A stretch of DNA of 16,058 nt from Clostridiaceae bacterium (GTDB lineage: Bacteria; Bacillota; Clostridia; Monoglobales; Firm-18). A model generated the notes under the pieces. The model was not told where the DNA came from, did no database searches, and worked only from the letters and a program-made list of their open reading frames with translations. The DNA lies in assembly GCA_012511915.1 (NCBI GenBank), contig JAAZFB010000128.1, positions 1 through 16,058 of the forward strand. The letters run 5' to 3'. The translations under genes and the position numbers were made by a program. Below, one piece after another: positions 6,780 to 13,576 of the stretch; positions within the stretch are counted from its first letter, which is position 1, and every line of letters starts with the position of its first letter.

Positions 6780-7094
6780 ATGAGAAAGGCACCTTCATCT
6801 AAAAATAAGAAACAGATAAATAAGAACAAAAAGGTTCAATTTGTTCTTATTCTTCTTGCGCTTGGATATATTTCGTCAGTATTAATTACTCAGCAAATAG
6901 AATTTGAAAGCAAAAAGAAGGCATTGCGGCATATTGCCGGCCAAATTGAGCAACAACAACAAATAAAAGAGGAACTTGATCGCAAGATTGAACTTGTACA
7001 AACACGCGAATACCTTGAAAAGGCAGCCCGTGAACAGCTTGGATATGCACGACCGGACGAAATAATTTTTTATGACACCACGATGAAAGAATAA
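6780..7094 (+). CDS. divIC: Cell-division septum initiation protein DivIC (FtsB-like)
   Basis: A 104-residue bitopic membrane protein of the divisome, normally in complex with FtsL and DivIB (FtsQ). Visible order: a basic cytoplasmic N terminus rich in Lys (residues 1-19), one membrane segment (about 20-38, VQFVLILLALGYISSVLIT), a coiled coil rich in Q/E/K (about 40-75), then the family-typical EYLEKAAREQLGYARPDEIIFY. The start is ATG 6780, six bases after AAAGGG; an upstream in-frame TTG at 6738 lies inside the promoter and is rejected. Position between yabQ and yabR is the same as in Bacillus. Confidence 0.93.
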   Translation: MRKAPSSKNKKQINKNKKVQFVLILLALGYISSVLITQQIEFESKKKALRHIAGQIEQQQQIKEELDRKIELVQTREYLEKAAREQLGYARPDEIIFYDTTMKE

Positions 7095-7160
7095 CAGCGT
7101 TTAAACTGCGTTGTTACCTATCAAAGAATAGTAAAAGTTTAAGGAGTGAAATTTACTGGC

Positions 7161-7589
7161 ATGGAAGTAGAAGTCGGCAATATTGTTGATGGAAGAGTAA
7201 CCGGCATAACAAAGTTCGGTGCATTTGTTCAGATGTCCAACGGGAAGACGGGGTTAGTTCATATTTCGGAGATTGCCTTAGATTATGTAAAGGATATAGC
7301 CGAGCATCTTAAAGTTGATGACGTTGTCAAGGTTAAAGTTATTTCTGTTGATGAATCGGGAAAGGTTAGCCTGTCAATAAAAAAGGCTCTTGAAAAAAGC
7401 AATATCAGAAGCCCGAAACGACCTGAAGTATTTGATTTTTCTGCAAAAGGCAACACAAGTGAGATGTCATTTGAAGAAAAAATCAAAAGTTTTATGCAAG
7501 ATAGTGATGAAAAGATATCAATATTGCGACGCAATACTGATTCTAAAAGAAAGAGCAGCTATAGGCGTTCTTCATCCGCCAACATTTGA
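7161..7589 (+). CDS. yabR: S1-domain RNA-binding protein (YabR type)
   Basis: A 142-residue protein with one S1 domain at about residues 3-74: EVGNIVDGRVTGITKFGAFVQM, GLVHISEIA, VKDIAEHLKVDDVVKVKVISVDESGKVSLSIKKA. The remainder is a low-complexity linker ending in a basic, serine-rich tail (RRNTDSKRKSSYRRSSS). The role is unknown in detail; it probably binds RNA or ribosomes. ATG 7161 is chosen because homologues begin M-x-x-E-V-G, although AAGGAG (7141-7146) is 14 bases away, longer than ideal. A GTG at 7146 is in frame but overlaps the Shine-Dalgarno itself. A terminator follows at once. Confidence 0.9.
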   Translation: MEVEVGNIVDGRVTGITKFGAFVQMSNGKTGLVHISEIALDYVKDIAEHLKVDDVVKVKVISVDESGKVSLSIKKALEKSNIRSPKRPEVFDFSAKGNTSEMSFEEKIKSFMQDSDEKISILRRNTDSKRKSSYRRSSSANI

Positions 7590-7594
7590 TATTC

Positions 7595-7624
7595 AAAAAG
7601 ACGGCAATTGCCGTCTTTTTTTAT
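7595..7624. terminator. Bidirectional intrinsic terminator
   Basis: A perfect inverted repeat, AAAAAGACGGCAA (7595-7607) with its complement (7608-7620), centred on AATT, continues into a T run on the plus strand. Five A at the left end give a U run for the minus strand. It sits between convergent yabR and spoVT and can stop both. Confidence 0.93.
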
Positions 7625-7639
7625 GTGTGAGCGGGTGAG

Positions 7640-8185
7640 TTATTCTTCCATCTGCTTTCCCAAAAAACCTGATGCGACTTGGGCAAGCTTTTCTTCAACC
7701 TCGCCGACTTTTTTGTTTTCATCCTCCGTCACAAATACAACCGAACCAATTATATCACCCTCTGATGATATGGGGTATACAACAGAAGCAATATATTTAT
7801 CAATCCCGTCTATAATTGGCATTCTTGTGTTGTCGGCGCCTTTTTTCGTAAACACACCTCTTTCTGTCATAACCTTTTCTATTTCACTTGATATTTTTTT
7901 ATCTGTAAAGTCTTTTTTTGATGCACCCGAAACAGCAATAACATTATCCTTGTCGGTTATTACGATAGGACAGCCGGTTGTTTTTGACAACGTATCAGCA
8001 TATTGCACAGCAAAGTTGCCCAATTCGCCTATAGGAGAATATTTTTTAAATATTACCTCCCCGTCCCTGTCAGTATATATTTCGAGCGGGTCACCTTCGC
8101 GGATTCTCATTGTTCGTCTAATTTCCTTTGGGATTACTACACGGCCCAAATCATCTATTCTTCTAACGATTCCCGTAGCCTTCAA
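7640..8185 (-). CDS. spoVT: Stage V sporulation transcription regulator SpoVT
   Basis: DNA-binding regulator of forespore genes. The 181-residue product (Bacillus 178) begins with a swapped-hairpin AbrB domain, MKATGIVRRIDDLGRVVIPKEIRRTMRIREGDPLEI (1-36, to about 50), followed by a GAF-like ligand domain (about 55-181). The sequence is very close to known SpoVT through its N-terminal half. The start is TTG at 8185, eight bases after GGAGG. In Bacillus spoVT is upstream of yabM on the same strand; here it is at the opposite end and convergent with yabR. A sigma-G-like promoter is seen upstream, matching its forespore expression in Bacillus. The alternative, AbrB itself, is excluded by the C-terminal domain. 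Confidence 0.96.
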   Translation of the reverse strand: MKATGIVRRIDDLGRVVIPKEIRRTMRIREGDPLEIYTDRDGEVIFKKYSPIGELGNFAVQYADTLSKTTGCPIVITDKDNVIAVSGASKKDFTDKKISSEIEKVMTERGVFTKKGADNTRMPIIDGIDKYIASVVYPISSEGDIIGSVVFVTEDENKKVGEVEEKLAQVASGFLGKQMEE

Positions 8186-8220
8186 TTTTATAACCTCCGT
8201 ATTGTTTTAGTCTACAACAT

Positions 8221-8250
8221 TAGTATGGTAAAAATGGAAAGGAAATATGT
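8221..8250 (-). promoter_or_regulatory. Sigma-G-like promoter for spoVT
   Basis: On the minus strand ACATA (8250-8246), an 18-base spacer, then CATACTA (8227-8221). CATACTA fits the sigma-G -10 pattern CATWHTA; ACATA has one mismatch to the -35 pattern GHATR. Transcription would start near 8213, leaving a 27-base leader that contains GGAGG. Spacing, position and gene all fit, but the boxes are short. Confidence 0.5.
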
Positions 8251-8304
8251 ATAGTAATTAGTTAATAAAACTTTTCCTGTAAAGGAAAACAACCCCGCCA
8301 TATA

Positions 8305-8386
8305 ATACTAAACACTAATAAAAACCGACTGTCTTTGCGGTCTTTTCCCCGCTCGACTTTCGAATTTAGTATTAGTGTTTAGTATA
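8305..8386. repeat. Long inverted-repeat element, possible structured RNA
   Basis: Perfect 16-base arms, ATACTAAACACTAATA (8305-8320) and its complement (8371-8386), enclose 50 bases. Inside are two short hairpins: ACCG (8324-8327) with CGGT (8338-8341), and TCGA (8353-8356) with TCGA (8360-8363). TAGTATTAGT overlaps the right arm at 8367-8376 and recurs at 8407-8416. CGACTTT (8354-8360) can also pair with AAAGTCG (8391-8397), an alternative fold. It lies after the ytxC stop and before the spoVT promoter. There is no classic U-run terminator. It could be a small mobile repeat, an RNA processing site or an untranslated RNA. Confidence 0.6.
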
Positions 8387-8425
8387 AGAAAAAGTCGCCT
8401 GAAAAATAGTATTAGTATAATTGCT

Positions 8426-9223
8426 TTACAGTTTGTTGCAAAAATCACATCCGTCGCAAAGAGTAACTCTTTTTAAAAAGACTTGTCTTATGGTTGAAAC
8501 AAGCTCGGTGTTTTTAATACGATCGCAATTATGCAAATATATCTTGCGCGGTGCCACGGTAATTAAAACGCTTACAAGTAAATCATCAGAGTTTATATGT
8601 TGCGTTTGTGCCTCTTTAATAAAGTCCTTCATGCAGAAATCCGAGATATCCTCCCAGATTTCGTTGTATAAATTGTAACTGCCGTTATTAGGTATAATGT
8701 TTATGACGTTGCATCTTGGTTTTTGTATGTCCACAAAGCACTTTAACAGTGAAATAAACTCTTTATACTCTTTTTCTATTATAAAATCACCGACAGCTTT
8801 GTCGATTAGCTCTTCAAGTTCGTTTTGATAATCACTTAATCTAAAGTTGACAAAACCGTCAATCATAACGCTGTTGCTTGTGCTGAAGTATTCTTTTAGT
8901 TTCATATTGACAAGCGCATTGAATGCTGTTTCGCTGTCGGCATAATTCTTGGCTTTTTTTAGGATGTTTTTTTTATCCGGCAAATTAAAATAGAAGTAGT
9001 TTTGATTTATTAGTTTGGAAATCAGTTTGTTTTCATATTGTTCCAAAATTGATTTTGATATTGCATTAAACAGTTTTTCTTTGCTTTTATCATCATTGCT
9101 TTTTAATACTAATGAATCTTCCTTGATTTCTATTGCGGCTTCATCGCCCATTTCAGTTTTAACTTTTTCAAGTAAGCTATTTTGCATTTCTTTTGTATTT
9201 GTAATTATTGAGAACTGTTCCAA
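8426..9223 (-). CDS. ytxC: YtxC-family putative sporulation protein
   Basis: A 265-residue protein with the YtxC signature in its second half: GFVNFRLSDYQNELEELIDKAVGDFIIEKEYKEFISLLKCFVDIQKPR, then SDDLLVSVLITVAPRKIYLHN. Family members occur in spore formers; the function is unknown. No signal peptide or clear membrane segment is seen. The last ten residues hold a cysteine cluster C-D-G-C-D-F-C (Cys256, 259, 262), possibly metal-binding (inference). The start is TTG at 9223 with AGGAAG about 8-9 bases upstream. It overlaps the end of the DUF6873 gene by 19 bases, so both are probably co-translated. The inverted-repeat element lies downstream. Confidence 0.85.
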   Translation of the reverse strand: MEQFSIITNTKEMQNSLLEKVKTEMGDEAAIEIKEDSLVLKSNDDKSKEKLFNAISKSILEQYENKLISKLINQNYFYFNLPDKKNILKKAKNYADSETAFNALVNMKLKEYFSTSNSVMIDGFVNFRLSDYQNELEELIDKAVGDFIIEKEYKEFISLLKCFVDIQKPRCNVINIIPNNGSYNLYNEIWEDISDFCMKDFIKEAQTQHINSDDLLVSVLITVAPRKIYLHNCDRIKNTELVSTIRQVFLKRVTLCDGCDFCNKL

Positions 9224-9978
9224 TCTATCACTTCCTGTTTAATGGGTATTATCGAACCTATATCAATCAGCCCCCCGCTACACAGTGAAATAAGGTCGAT
9301 ATTATGCTTTTGGGCAAATGATTTAATCTGTCTATAGTCGATATGCTTTTCGATATTTCCGCAAAAAGCAAGTAAGTTTGGTGCTAAAAGACCGCTTGCA
9401 CCTCCGATAAACCCATAGTCCATACCTTCGAGTATGATATTATCTGCTTTAATTCTAAGCACTTCTATATTTAGGTTGTCGAGTGTTTTTGCTATGCCGC
9501 AATCAGAGGTAATCACAGCATTTTCCCCGATTATGCAAACAGCACAATTAGTATAACCTTGTGCAATATTGATTATACGAATATTATTTCTCGTCACATA
9601 CTCTGATAGTGCAGAATCGGTATGCTTTTTTTTGTGCAAACATAAACTCCCTACTTTTGCTATATTATATGCAATGTCGTTAGGGTAGGTACTGTTAAGA
9701 TGTGTTTTGCCGCAAATTATATTAAATCCCAAGGGCGATAGAATATCTGAATAATATTCGCAGACGGTTGGTTCACAAATAATTGTGTTGCCGCCGGCAT
9801 GAAATAATTGCATATCCGGGTGCGTTGACAATGACGGGTGAACGCCTCGGTTTACGGTGGATAAAATAGGTGTGATTTTAAGTTTTAATAAGTTGCTGAT
9901 AAATTCCGCCGGTGCTTTTTTGTCTATTATTACATGTGATACCTTACTTTGGGGTAAAAACGAAAGGTTTATGAACAT
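9205..9978 (-). CDS. DUF6873-like protein with probable pentein (GME) fold
   Basis: A 257-residue protein found in Clostridia, which I place in the DUF6873 family; relatives are annotated as having the guanidino-modifying-enzyme (pentein) fold. Supporting marks are NRGVHPSLSTHPDMQLFHAGGNTIICEP (residues 43-70, with His47, His53, Asp55, His60), GYTNCAVCIIGENAVITSDCGIA, GMDYGFIGGASGL and a late CSGGLIDIGS with Cys233. Penteins use Cys and His with acidic residues on guanidino substrates, so Cys233 with one of the histidines is a candidate active site; that is inference and no substrate is known. ATG 9978 follows GAGGAGAG by about eight bases. The overlap with ytxC suggests a shared sporulation-linked role. 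Confidence 0.7.
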   Translation of the reverse strand: MFINLSFLPQSKVSHVIIDKKAPAEFISNLLKLKITPILSTVNRGVHPSLSTHPDMQLFHAGGNTIICEPTVCEYYSDILSPLGFNIICGKTHLNSTYPNDIAYNIAKVGSLCLHKKKHTDSALSEYVTRNNIRIINIAQGYTNCAVCIIGENAVITSDCGIAKTLDNLNIEVLRIKADNIILEGMDYGFIGGASGLLAPNLLAFCGNIEKHIDYRQIKSFAQKHNIDLISLCSGGLIDIGSIIPIKQEVIDWNSSQ

Positions 9979-10025
9979 AAATTAAGCTCTCCTCATAATA
10001 TAATATTGGGCATCCCCCTTGTTCC

Positions 10026-10045
10026 CAACCTGTTTTTGCAGGTTG
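10026..10045. repeat. Small perfect hairpin in the divergent spacer
   Basis: CAACCTG (10026-10032) and CAGGTTG (10039-10045) form a seven-base stem with a six-base loop. It lies upstream of both the DUF6873 gene (minus) and the four-cysteine gene (plus). There is no U run after it on either strand, so it is not a usual terminator. It may be an operator or a leader hairpin. Confidence 0.4.
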
Positions 10046-10063
10046 TTAATATAAATAATGCAA

Positions 10064-10113
10064 TTGGCAAACTGCGCAATAAAAACATGAATTTTAGTTG
10101 CGCTGTTTGCCAA
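10064..10113. repeat. Long imperfect hairpin just before the ribosome site of the four-cysteine gene
   Basis: TTGGCAAACTGCGCAA (10064-10079) pairs with TTGCGCTGTTTGCCAA (10098-10113) at 15 of 16 positions; the one mismatch is T10073/T10104. Five further A-T pairs (10080-10084 with 10092-10096, bulge at 10097) extend the stem inward. No U run follows. The stem ends ten bases before GGAGGAA (10124-10129) of the four-cysteine gene, so it could act as an operator or a leader RNA structure. Confidence 0.6.
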
Positions 10114-10136
10114 TGCTATAATTGGAGGAATGCTGC

Positions 10137-10304
10137 ATGACAAATATTAATTGTTCGAGCGATTGCATTTATCAAAAAGACGGAAATTGCACGTTAGAGA
10201 GTGTTACACTTATGGCTGTTACAACAGATAACAGCTGTGCATATTACCAAAAGCGAAAAACACAACAGCATAATAAGGCAAAAGATAATCAACCCAATCT
10301 ATAA
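10137..10304 (+). CDS. Small four-cysteine protein, function unknown
   Basis: A 55-residue protein with four cysteines (Cys6, Cys10, Cys18, Cys34) in the arrangement C-x3-C-x7-C-x15-C, and a hydrophilic, lysine-rich tail. The pattern N-C-x3-C-x-Y-x3-G-x-C-x-L ... C-x-Y recalls small clostridial DUF1540-like proteins, some mislabelled as hydroxymyristoyl-ACP dehydratase. Zinc or iron-sulfur binding is an inference. ATG 10137 follows GGAGGAA by seven bases, a strong site; the in-frame TTG at 10122 overlaps that site and is rejected. It is alone on the plus strand, divergent from the DUF6873 gene and convergent with gatB, whose stop is 24 bases away. The hairpin at 10064-10113 precedes it. Confidence 0.75.
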   Translation: MTNINCSSDCIYQKDGNCTLESVTLMAVTTDNSCAYYQKRKTQQHNKAKDNQPNL

Positions 10305-10328
10305 AGCAGTGTTGGCGTTTATCAAATA

Positions 10329-11759
10329 CTATTTGTCAAGCTCTGTTTTAAGCAGCTTGTTAATAAGTTCAGGGTTCCCCTTTCCTTTGGTCGCGCGCAT
10401 AGTCTGACCAATCAAAAAGCCTATGGCTTTGTCTTTCCCGGCTTTATAGTCTTCAACAGATTTGGGGTTTGCGGCGATAACTTCGCATATTGCTTTTGTA
10501 AGTTGTCCCTCGTCGCTTATTTGGGCAAGTCCCTTTTCAGAGACGATATCTTCAGGATTGCGCGGGTTTTCGAAAAGCTCGCTCAATACTGTTTTGCCTG
10601 CGGTATTACTGATAATCCCATCTTCTATAAGTCCTATAAGCTTAGCAAGTTGGATATGTGAAAAAGGGATGTCGCCGGGAGACATGTTTTTTTCGTTTAA
10701 TATTCTTGCAATATCACCCAAAATCCAATTGCATACTGCTTTAGGCGTGGCGCCCTCGGCTAAACATCCCTCGAAAAACTCGGCATATTGTTTTGAATTG
10801 GTTATTTGTTCGGCATCGTATGAGGATATATTGTATTGCTCCATATAACGTGTCTTGCGCGCGGCAGGCAATTCAGGTAGACTTCTTTTTACATCATCAA
10901 TAAAATCATCATCAATTGCGATATAAACAAGGTCCGGGTCTGGAAAGTATCTATAATCCATAGCCGTTTCCTTGTTACGCATAGAGGTGCTTTCACCTTT
11001 GACGTCATCCCAACGGCGTGTTTCCTGCACAAGCTTGCCGCCGAATTCCAATTCCTTTTTCTGCCGCATGCTTTCAAATTCTATTGCCCTAAAAGCCGCT
11101 CTGAATGAGTTTATATTTTTCATCTCACAGCGGGTCCCTAATTTTGTTTCGCCCTCGGGGCGTATACTGACATTTACATCACAGCGCAACGAACCTTGTT
11201 CCATTTTGCAGTCAGAAACTTCGGTATATTCTAAAATAGCTTTAACGGATTCTAAAAACAACTTAGCCTCCTCAGCGCTTGAAATATCAGGTTCTGTAAC
11301 AATTTCAATCAACGGCAGGCTGCCGCGGTTTAAATCTATTAAGGTGTCACCGCTGATAGAGTCATGTAGTAGCTTGCCTGCATCTTCTTCAATGTGTATT
11401 CTGTTTATTCGAATTCTTTTAATGGTATTGTCAACTGTAATATCTATATAACCATTTTTGCATAGGGGAGTGTCAAGCTGTGAATCCTGATATGCCTTTG
11501 GAAGGTCGGGGTAAAAATAGTTTTTGCGGTCTTGCTTGCCCCACGCTGATATTTCACAATTCATTGCTAATCCTGCCGCAATTGCATATCTTACCGCCGT
11601 TTTATTTAATACAGGCAAAGTACCCGGCATTGCAAGACATCCAGGGCAGCAGTTTGAGTTAGGTGCACTGCCGAAAGTAGTTGCGCAACCGCAATACATT
11701 TTTGTTTTAGTTGACAACTCCGTATGGATTTCAAGTCCCACTACCGTTTCATATTTCAT
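10329..11759 (-). CDS. gatB: Asp/Glu-tRNA(Asn/Gln) amidotransferase subunit B
   Basis: GatB is the kinase/transamidase subunit: it activates the misacylated Glu or Asp on tRNA with ATP and receives ammonia from GatA. The 476-residue length is normal. The N terminus YETVVGLEIHTELSTKTKMYCGC and CCPGCLAMPG carries the zinc-site cysteines (Cys23, Cys25, Cys38 or 37, Cys41). KNYFYPDLPKAYQ, EEDAGKLLHD, DLNRGSLPLIEIVTEPD and RCEMKNINS follow, and the tRNA-binding YqeY-like tail forms the last ~150 residues. ATG 11759 overlaps the gatA stop as ATGA, and AAGGAGGG lies nine bases upstream, so translation is coupled. It is the last gene of the ligA-gatCAB block; I see no clear terminator before the convergent small gene. 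Confidence 0.97.
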   Translation of the reverse strand: MKYETVVGLEIHTELSTKTKMYCGCATTFGSAPNSNCCPGCLAMPGTLPVLNKTAVRYAIAAGLAMNCEISAWGKQDRKNYFYPDLPKAYQDSQLDTPLCKNGYIDITVDNTIKRIRINRIHIEEDAGKLLHDSISGDTLIDLNRGSLPLIEIVTEPDISSAEEAKLFLESVKAILEYTEVSDCKMEQGSLRCDVNVSIRPEGETKLGTRCEMKNINSFRAAFRAIEFESMRQKKELEFGGKLVQETRRWDDVKGESTSMRNKETAMDYRYFPDPDLVYIAIDDDFIDDVKRSLPELPAARKTRYMEQYNISSYDAEQITNSKQYAEFFEGCLAEGATPKAVCNWILGDIARILNEKNMSPGDIPFSHIQLAKLIGLIEDGIISNTAGKTVLSELFENPRNPEDIVSEKGLAQISDEGQLTKAICEVIAANPKSVEDYKAGKDKAIGFLIGQTMRATKGKGNPELINKLLKTELDK

Positions 11760-13240
11760 ATCTGTTTACCCTCCTTATTTCTAATGATTGCACGGTTTTG
11801 ATGGAAATTTGTACTGCTCTCAAAAGCATGTGCTGCTTTTAACACTTGTGTTTCGCAAAATGCGTTGCCGATTATTTGCAGTCCAATCGGCAAACCATTT
11901 GAATCAAAACCGCAAGGGATTGATATAGCAGGCAATCCGGCGAGGCTCACAGAAGCGGTGCAAAAGTCATTTTGCTGCATTTTTGCTGTGTTTTCGGTAT
12001 ATTCGCCTAATTTAAATGCGGTGCCCAAAGTTGTAGGCGTAATTAAAACATCATATTTTTTAAACAGTTCTTTATAATCGTTGCAAATAAGTGTTCGGAC
12101 TTTTTGTGCCTTTTCAAAATAATACTTATAATGATTTGCACTAAGAGCAACTGTGCCTGCTATTATCCGACGTTTTACTTCACTGCCAAACCCTATGCTG
12201 CGGCTGCTTTCATATAGATCAACTAAATCTCGATAATCCGGACTTTGATAACCGAAACGAATACCGTCAAACTTCGCAAGATTAGAGCTTGCCTCTGCGG
12301 CGGTAATGATGTGATATGCGGCAAGTGAGTATTCCAAAGACGCAATTGCAGCATCACTAACGAGTGCTCCCAACGTCTTGAAAACATCAGCTGCCGACAA
12401 AAATGCGGATTTTACCTGTTCATCGATGTTTTCGTTGATACAATCGGATATAATCGCAATCTTCATGTTTTTAATATCTTGTGCAAGGGCTTTGGTATAG
12501 TCAACCTTTGGCATTGAACAGCTTGTTGTATCCAATTCGTCATGTCCGGCAATAACATTTAACAAATTAGCGCAATCGGTAACATCTTTTGTTATTGTAA
12601 TCATCTGGTCCAAAGAGGAGGCTAAAGCTGTTAAGCCGAATCTGGAAACCAAGCCGTAGGTAGGCTTTAGACCAACTACACCGCAAAATGAAGCAGGTTG
12701 CCTGGCGGAGCCACCTGTATCTGATCCCAACGCAAATACCGCACTACCTGCACTTACCGCAGAAGCCGGGCCGCCGCTTGAACCGCCGGGTGTGCGGGTT
12801 GGGTCATAGGGGTTTTTTGTTGTTTTAAAGTAAGAGGTTTCGGTTGATGAACCCATAGCGAATTCATCCATATTCAGTTTACCTAAAATCGGAATATTAT
12901 TTGATTTCAGTTTTTTAACGACAAAGGCATCGTAGAATGGAACAAAGTTTTCAAGCATTTTTGAAGCGCAAGTTGTCTTAATACCGTCAGTGCAAATATT
13001 GTCTTTTAATGCTGTCGGCACACCCTCCAATTGGGTAATATTTTCGTTGTTCGCGATTTTTTTGTCTGTTGCCTCGGCAGTATCCAATGCCTCTTGATTT
13101 GTGCGCTCGAGATAACAGTCAATATATTGCTCGGTATTATTAGCCCTTTCAATTATTGCTTTTGTTATTTCAACACTTGTGGCTTGCTTTTTTATAAGCA
13201 TATCATGTAATTCATGTGCAGTTTTTTCATAGAAATTCAA
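11756..13240 (-). CDS. gatA: Asp/Glu-tRNA(Asn/Gln) amidotransferase subunit A
   Basis: GatA is the glutaminase of the complex, an amidase-signature enzyme that frees ammonia from glutamine. The 494-residue protein has the full Ser-cisSer-Lys triad at Lys79 (PTALKDN), Ser154 (PGGSSGG) and Ser178 (SDTGGSARQPA), the same numbering as in the Staphylococcus enzyme. VVGLKPTYGLVSRFGLTALASSLDQ and the C-terminal AGLPAISIPCGFDSNGLPIGLQIIG complete the signature. The start is TTG at 13240, matching the usual M-N-x-Y-E-x-T-A-H-E-L start, with AAAGGAG ten bases upstream. It follows gatC after 19 bases and overlaps gatB by four. GatCAB implies that GlnRS and/or AsnRS is missing or supplemented. Confidence 0.97.
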   Translation of the reverse strand: MNFYEKTAHELHDMLIKKQATSVEITKAIIERANNTEQYIDCYLERTNQEALDTAEATDKKIANNENITQLEGVPTALKDNICTDGIKTTCASKMLENFVPFYDAFVVKKLKSNNIPILGKLNMDEFAMGSSTETSYFKTTKNPYDPTRTPGGSSGGPASAVSAGSAVFALGSDTGGSARQPASFCGVVGLKPTYGLVSRFGLTALASSLDQMITITKDVTDCANLLNVIAGHDELDTTSCSMPKVDYTKALAQDIKNMKIAIISDCINENIDEQVKSAFLSAADVFKTLGALVSDAAIASLEYSLAAYHIITAAEASSNLAKFDGIRFGYQSPDYRDLVDLYESSRSIGFGSEVKRRIIAGTVALSANHYKYYFEKAQKVRTLICNDYKELFKKYDVLITPTTLGTAFKLGEYTENTAKMQQNDFCTASVSLAGLPAISIPCGFDSNGLPIGLQIIGNAFCETQVLKAAHAFESSTNFHQNRAIIRNKEGKQI

Positions 13241-13259
13241 TTTATTTTTGCTCCTTTCA

Positions 13260-13547
13260 CTATTCCAACACCTTGGGCACTACAAAGCACCCATTGCGTT
13301 TGTTTGTCGCATTTTCCAACAGCTGCTCGATACTGTAGTTGCTTGTTACGATATCTTCCCTAAATACATTGCTTAGTTGAATACCGTGGAAAGTGGGTTC
13401 AACACCGTCAGTATCAACCTCATTTACCTTATCAGCCATAAGCGCAAAATACTCCATTGACTTTTGAAGCGCATCTTTTTCGTCATCGCTGAATTTGAGA
13501 CATGCAAGCTGTGCAATTCTGTTTAATTCCTTTTCAGTAGGTTTCAT
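13260..13547 (-). CDS. gatC: Asp/Glu-tRNA(Asn/Gln) amidotransferase subunit C
   Basis: GatC is the small subunit that wraps around GatA and GatB and holds the complex together. The 95-residue length is typical. The helical N terminus (EKELNRIAQLACLKFSDDEKDALQKSMEYFALMADKVNEVDTDGVEPTFHG) matches the family: L-A-x-L-x-F-x(D/E)-(D/E) followed by D-T-D-G-V-E-P-T. ATG 13547 is preceded by GGAG about ten bases upstream. It lies 29 bases after ligA and 19 before gatA in one transcription unit. The order gatC-gatA-gatB is the canonical one. Confidence 0.95.
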   Translation of the reverse strand: MKPTEKELNRIAQLACLKFSDDEKDALQKSMEYFALMADKVNEVDTDGVEPTFHGIQLSNVFREDIVTSNYSIEQLLENATNKRNGCFVVPKVLE

Positions 13548-13576
13548 TTAACTTTTTCTCCAATCATCTAAGATTT

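Noticed and set aside
7608..8210. Open frame of 200 codons on the plus strand
   Set aside because: It is the antisense of spoVT; the composition (many Ser, Ile, Thr) and lack of a ribosome site show that it is a shadow of the real gene.
8321..8345. ACCG/CGGT hairpin with T run as a terminator for ytxC (minus strand)
   Set aside because: Only four base pairs with a ten-base loop; too weak to call on its own, so described as part of the inverted-repeat element.
10000..10028. TTGGGA-17-TATTAT on the minus strand as promoter of the DUF6873 gene
   Set aside because: Box spacing is right, but transcription would start within the GAGGAGAG ribosome site; not supported.
10117..10122. TATAAT before the four-cysteine gene as a promoter
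   Set aside because: The predicted start would fall inside the ribosome binding site and there is no good -35 box; more likely chance.
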